A DNA stretch of 64,000 bases from Pycnococcus provasolii (taxonomy: Eukaryota; Chlorophyta; Pseudoscourfieldiophyceae; Pseudoscourfieldiales): positions 186,001 through 250,000 of the forward strand of contig CP150583.1 in the NCBI GenBank assembly GCA_049487715.1, given 5' to 3'. The position numbers were made by a program, and so were the translations under genes. The notes under the pieces are model-generated. The model saw only the letters and a program-made list of their open reading frames with translations. It was not told the origin of the DNA and searched no databases. Shown piece by piece: positions 61,343 to 64,000 of the stretch (positions are counted from its first letter, which is position 1; each line of letters opens with the position of its first letter).

Positions 61343-62314
61343 ATGGCGACCGGCCCATCCTCGTTACCAGTGACTTCTTCGAATAATCATGCGAAGAATC
61401 CCAAGAAGTCCAAAAAATCGAAAGAGAAAACTCGTGCTTTGCGTGCTTCGGGTGGTGGTCCCCTTTCCTGGATCCGATTTCGATTTCGATTTCTTACTCC
61501 GCGACAGCTGGTTTGGTTTGGGCTCTGTGCGTTACTGTGTGTATTCGTTACTTCATTCGTGCTTTTATTAAGAAAGTTCGCGTCGGAACCTGCATATAGT
61601 CCCTTACACTCCATGCCGGTGGGAGAAAACTATGCTGGCAAAGGATCGTTCATGGAAAATGTTGTCGAAGACTTCAAACCGGTTGTTGACGGAGACCACA
61701 TGTCATCCAAAGGCTTGCCGGGTGTACTCAAAGCGATGGGACACGAAGTCAAAGCGTCGCTAAAAGCATTCACAAACGCGAACGACGCCGTGCAAAACGC
61801 CATGGTCGAATACTGGACAAACGAACTCGACGAAAAAGGTAGGAAGTACTTCGCCGAACAAGCAAGAACGAAAGTACGCAACGACCCTCTGCTTGGCGCA
61901 AATACACACGTGTGGAAGGGCGGCGCGCTCGCTCTACCCGGTGCGTCAAAGAGCGCACCTAAGGCGACGATGGACGACCTCGCGCCTGAAGTGCTCGTCG
62001 ACGAGTTTATGGAGCAGCTCTGGGTTGAGCCAAGACACATGTACGCCATGGTGAAAATGGTTGTCGACAACGAAGAACACCGTTTCATCGACGGCACGGC
62101 GGCGGAGGACCACGCCGAAGACGCGAGCGGCTCTGAGGCGGCACGGGAGGCAAAGAAGAGCATTCGCAGCCTGAAGAAAAGCATCAGGTCCGTGCTGCTC
62201 GGTCAGTTCTTCCGCGCGCTGACGCGACGTTTGGCGGACCAGCGCGGCGACTTTAGGGTCCAACTGGAAGAGGCGGAGCGCGAAACAATGACGAAAGCGA
62301 AAGCTGACGTTTGA
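61343..62314 (+). CDS. Type II membrane protein of unknown function
   Basis: The 323-residue protein has a very basic N-terminus (KNPKKSKKSKEK), one signal-anchor helix (about 52-76, LVWFGLCALLCVFVTSFVLLL), then a hydrophilic, mostly helical lumenal domain. The domain has segments such as EPRHMYAMVKMVVDNEEH, and the tail is Lys/Arg/Glu-rich and ends in AKADV. I do not recognise it. Size and topology fit Golgi or endoplasmic reticulum residents. ATG at 61343; single exon. Confidence 0.65.
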   Translation: MATGPSSLPVTSSNNHAKNPKKSKKSKEKTRALRASGGGPLSWIRFRFRFLTPRQLVWFGLCALLCVFVTSFVLLLRKFASEPAYSPLHSMPVGENYAGKGSFMENVVEDFKPVVDGDHMSSKGLPGVLKAMGHEVKASLKAFTNANDAVQNAMVEYWTNELDEKGRKYFAEQARTKVRNDPLLGANTHVWKGGALALPGASKSAPKATMDDLAPEVLVDEFMEQLWVEPRHMYAMVKMVVDNEEHRFIDGTAAEDHAEDASGSEAAREAKKSIRSLKKSIRSVLLGQFFRALTRRLADQRGDFRVQLEEAERETMTKAKADV

Positions 62315-62389
62315 CTGTAAAACAACATTTGTTCTGAAGAAAAACAAGTACTGTAGTTACATACAATGTTCACGTGTAGGTTCATACAT

Positions 62390-63973
62390 TCACACAACCT
62401 TCTCATTCATGCGCGCGTGCTCCTTCACCAGAACCTTTTGCGTGGCAAAGTAGATCGAGTGCTCGACCAAACGCAACACCTGATAGCCGGCCATCACAGA
62501 CCACAAGGCGCTGACACCTACAGCGTATTTCGTCGCAAATGCACCCCATGCGAGCATTATGCCGCAGTTCATCACATGGATGCTCGCCAGGTACCGCTCG
62601 CGACCGAGACCGATGATCACTCCCTCAATCGAGTAGACGATGCTGCTGAAGAACACCTTGCATGCTAGCCAGGGAGCGATCAGCGCGAGCACGGACAACA
62701 CGGCTTGGTCCGACGTGAATAACGTGGTACTCATCCACACATTCGTGCCGAAGAGCAGAAAGACTCCGATGAGTGCAGCAAATCCAACGAGAACCAAACA
62801 CATCTGCCGAGCTTTCTTCACGCTCACAGACACGACGTTGGCCATGAGCACATTTCCGGCTGTGAAGCTCGGCTCCGTGAGGAAGCTGAGGAACCAGTAC
62901 GCCTCGAAGGCAATTTTGTGCGCCGCCGCTGACTCAATGCCAAATGTGACGGCAGCTGCGGTCATGCCATTGTACGTCGTCATCCTCGCAATTGCACCAG
63001 CGAGCAGGACGGACACATGGCTCAATACTTTCTTGCCGTACGTCCACTGAGGCATTTGGAATCCGATGAGGCTGCGAGAATGAAGACCCCACAGGAAACA
63101 TGCGGCGCCCACCACTTGCCCGCTGGTTGTCGCGAATGCCACGTTCGCGAGGTTCATGCTCGCTGGTCCACCCACGAACCACAGCGACCCAAGCATGGCC
63201 AACGACACGATCCCGTTGACAGTCCATAGTCGAAGTGGCGTGACGGCGTCACGTAGACCAAGGAAGGCACCCTCGCAAGCATTTGAAATCATAAATGCGG
63301 TGATTCCCAGCGCGCGCACGACGACGTACTGCCCAACTCCGTTTGCGACATTTGGGTCAAGCCCCTGCATCGTCCATGCTCCGAAGTGGTTTGCGACGAG
63401 CACGGCGACAGTTGTGATGATACCAAAAACAACCGCCATAGCGACTGTCGCGTCCATCGTGCGCTTGGCCTCGAAGGCAACGCGTCTTGTGCGTGCAGTG
63501 TCGCGAGCCACCGCTGCGGCAGCCATCACGCTCAGCTGGCAGCACAGCTCTGAGACGAGCGCGAAGAACGCCGTTGTGGCTGCGGTCGCACCTAGATACG
63601 TCGAGCTCAAACGTCCGAGGTAGACGGTTTCTGCACAGCTGATGACAGGTTCCACGAGGCAGCACAACATTTCAGGGAACCCGACGATGATGATGCTCCG
63701 CAGCGTCGTTCCTATTCGCATCCAGCTCACGGTGCCGAGGCTGTCGTCCATGATTCTACTGCTGCGCTGACGTCGTTTCTGCTTGGCTGGCTTGTTTTCA
63801 GCTTCTGCGTCGTCAGAGGGAACGCTTAAGTGGTTCGTCGTCGTCGTCGAATGGTCACCCGCGTGTGCGTGGTTTGCCATGGGATCTCCATCCGGGTGGC
63901 ACTGAGCTGCTGCGTGCCCGTTACCATGTTTTGAAGATATCTCTTCACAATGTTCAAGATGCACAGATCCCAT
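62390..63973 (-). CDS. MATE family efflux transporter
   Basis: The 527-residue protein has a hydrophilic N-terminus (about 1-80, rich in H, D and K) and about twelve helices in two similar halves. MATE-typical features are VGFPEMLCCLVEPVISCAET at the start, YLGRLSSTYLGATAATTAFF and, in the second half, GNVLMANVVSVSVKKARQM. It should export cationic or organic compounds in exchange for H+ or Na+. The ATG at 63973 is the first in frame, 27 nt inside the window end. Confidence 0.87.
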   Translation of the reverse strand: MGSVHLEHCEEISSKHGNGHAAAQCHPDGDPMANHAHAGDHSTTTTNHLSVPSDDAEAENKPAKQKRRQRSSRIMDDSLGTVSWMRIGTTLRSIIIVGFPEMLCCLVEPVISCAETVYLGRLSSTYLGATAATTAFFALVSELCCQLSVMAAAAVARDTARTRRVAFEAKRTMDATVAMAVVFGIITTVAVLVANHFGAWTMQGLDPNVANGVGQYVVVRALGITAFMISNACEGAFLGLRDAVTPLRLWTVNGIVSLAMLGSLWFVGGPASMNLANVAFATTSGQVVGAACFLWGLHSRSLIGFQMPQWTYGKKVLSHVSVLLAGAIARMTTYNGMTAAAVTFGIESAAAHKIAFEAYWFLSFLTEPSFTAGNVLMANVVSVSVKKARQMCLVLVGFAALIGVFLLFGTNVWMSTTLFTSDQAVLSVLALIAPWLACKVFFSSIVYSIEGVIIGLGRERYLASIHVMNCGIMLAWGAFATKYAVGVSALWSVMAGYQVLRLVEHSIYFATQKVLVKEHARMNEKVV

Positions 63974-64000
63974 CCTCCTTCGCCCATTCAGACTTCCGCA

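Noticed and set aside
1-64000. CRISPR arrays, bacterial operons or plasmid functions
   Set aside because: The window is eukaryotic; tandem arrays seen are telomere-like or microsatellite and lack repeat-spacer structure.

Overview
This window reads as a nuclear chromosome segment from a compact, GC-rich eukaryotic genome, most likely a unicellular green alga. The evidence is a cytosolic eL15, CCT eta, DCP2 and a TRF4-type poly(A) polymerase (eukaryotic nucleus); spliceosomal introns of about 120-350 nt with GTAAGT, GTGCGT, GTACGT or GTACGA donors and NAG acceptors; and a TIFY-CCT-GATA transcription factor, an architecture known from the plant lineage. A RABL2 GTPase suggests cilia or flagella now or in the recent ancestry. 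I cannot name the species. About 33 protein genes fill 64 kb, mostly single-exon, with strands changing almost gene by gene. I see no rRNA, no convincing tRNA, no CRISPR array and no intact transposon.

Layout. 0-9 kb: a 3' gene end, DCP2 (+), RPL15 (-), a secreted aldonolactone oxidase-like flavoprotein (+), an omega-like GST (-), a TMEM144-like transporter (+, 2 exons) and an unrecognised protein (-). 9-15 kb: a very long type II membrane glycosyltransferase-like gene with fibronectin III domains, whose frame breaks twice at A-runs. 15-24 kb: a non-canonical poly(A) polymerase (-), a multi-EF-hand protein (+), glycine cleavage H protein (-), an ABC half-transporter (-) and a small unknown protein (+). 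24-31.5 kb: a J-domain protein (-), a PPR protein (+, frame break at a G-run) and a membrane protein with a giant polyproline tract (-). 31.8-42 kb: a THUMP/methyltransferase-like protein (+), CCT7 (+), the TIFY-CCT-GATA factor (-) and an ADCK/UbiB kinase (+). 42-50.5 kb: an unknown (+), carnitine acyltransferase (-) head-to-head with a mitochondrial carrier (+), a coiled-coil protein (-), a twin CX9C protein (+) and a small EF-hand protein (-). 52-64 kb: a secreted Ig-like protein (+), RABL2 (-, 3 exons), an LRR protein (-), an unknown membrane protein (+), a sugar transporter (-), an unknown membrane protein (+) and a MATE transporter (-).

Two non-coding patterns cut across the genes. A roughly 50-90 bp dispersed element lies just after the stop codon of several genes and always in the sense direction, so convergent gene pairs carry it as an inverted pair. 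Telomere-like TTAGGG/CCCTAA arrays sit in several intergenic regions, mostly about 100 bp upstream of start codons. The carnitine acyltransferase and carrier pair is the clearest case of neighbouring genes with a plausible shared job (acyl-carnitine shuttling). Three genes need a one-base change in a homopolymer to read through, which looks like assembly error but could be real.
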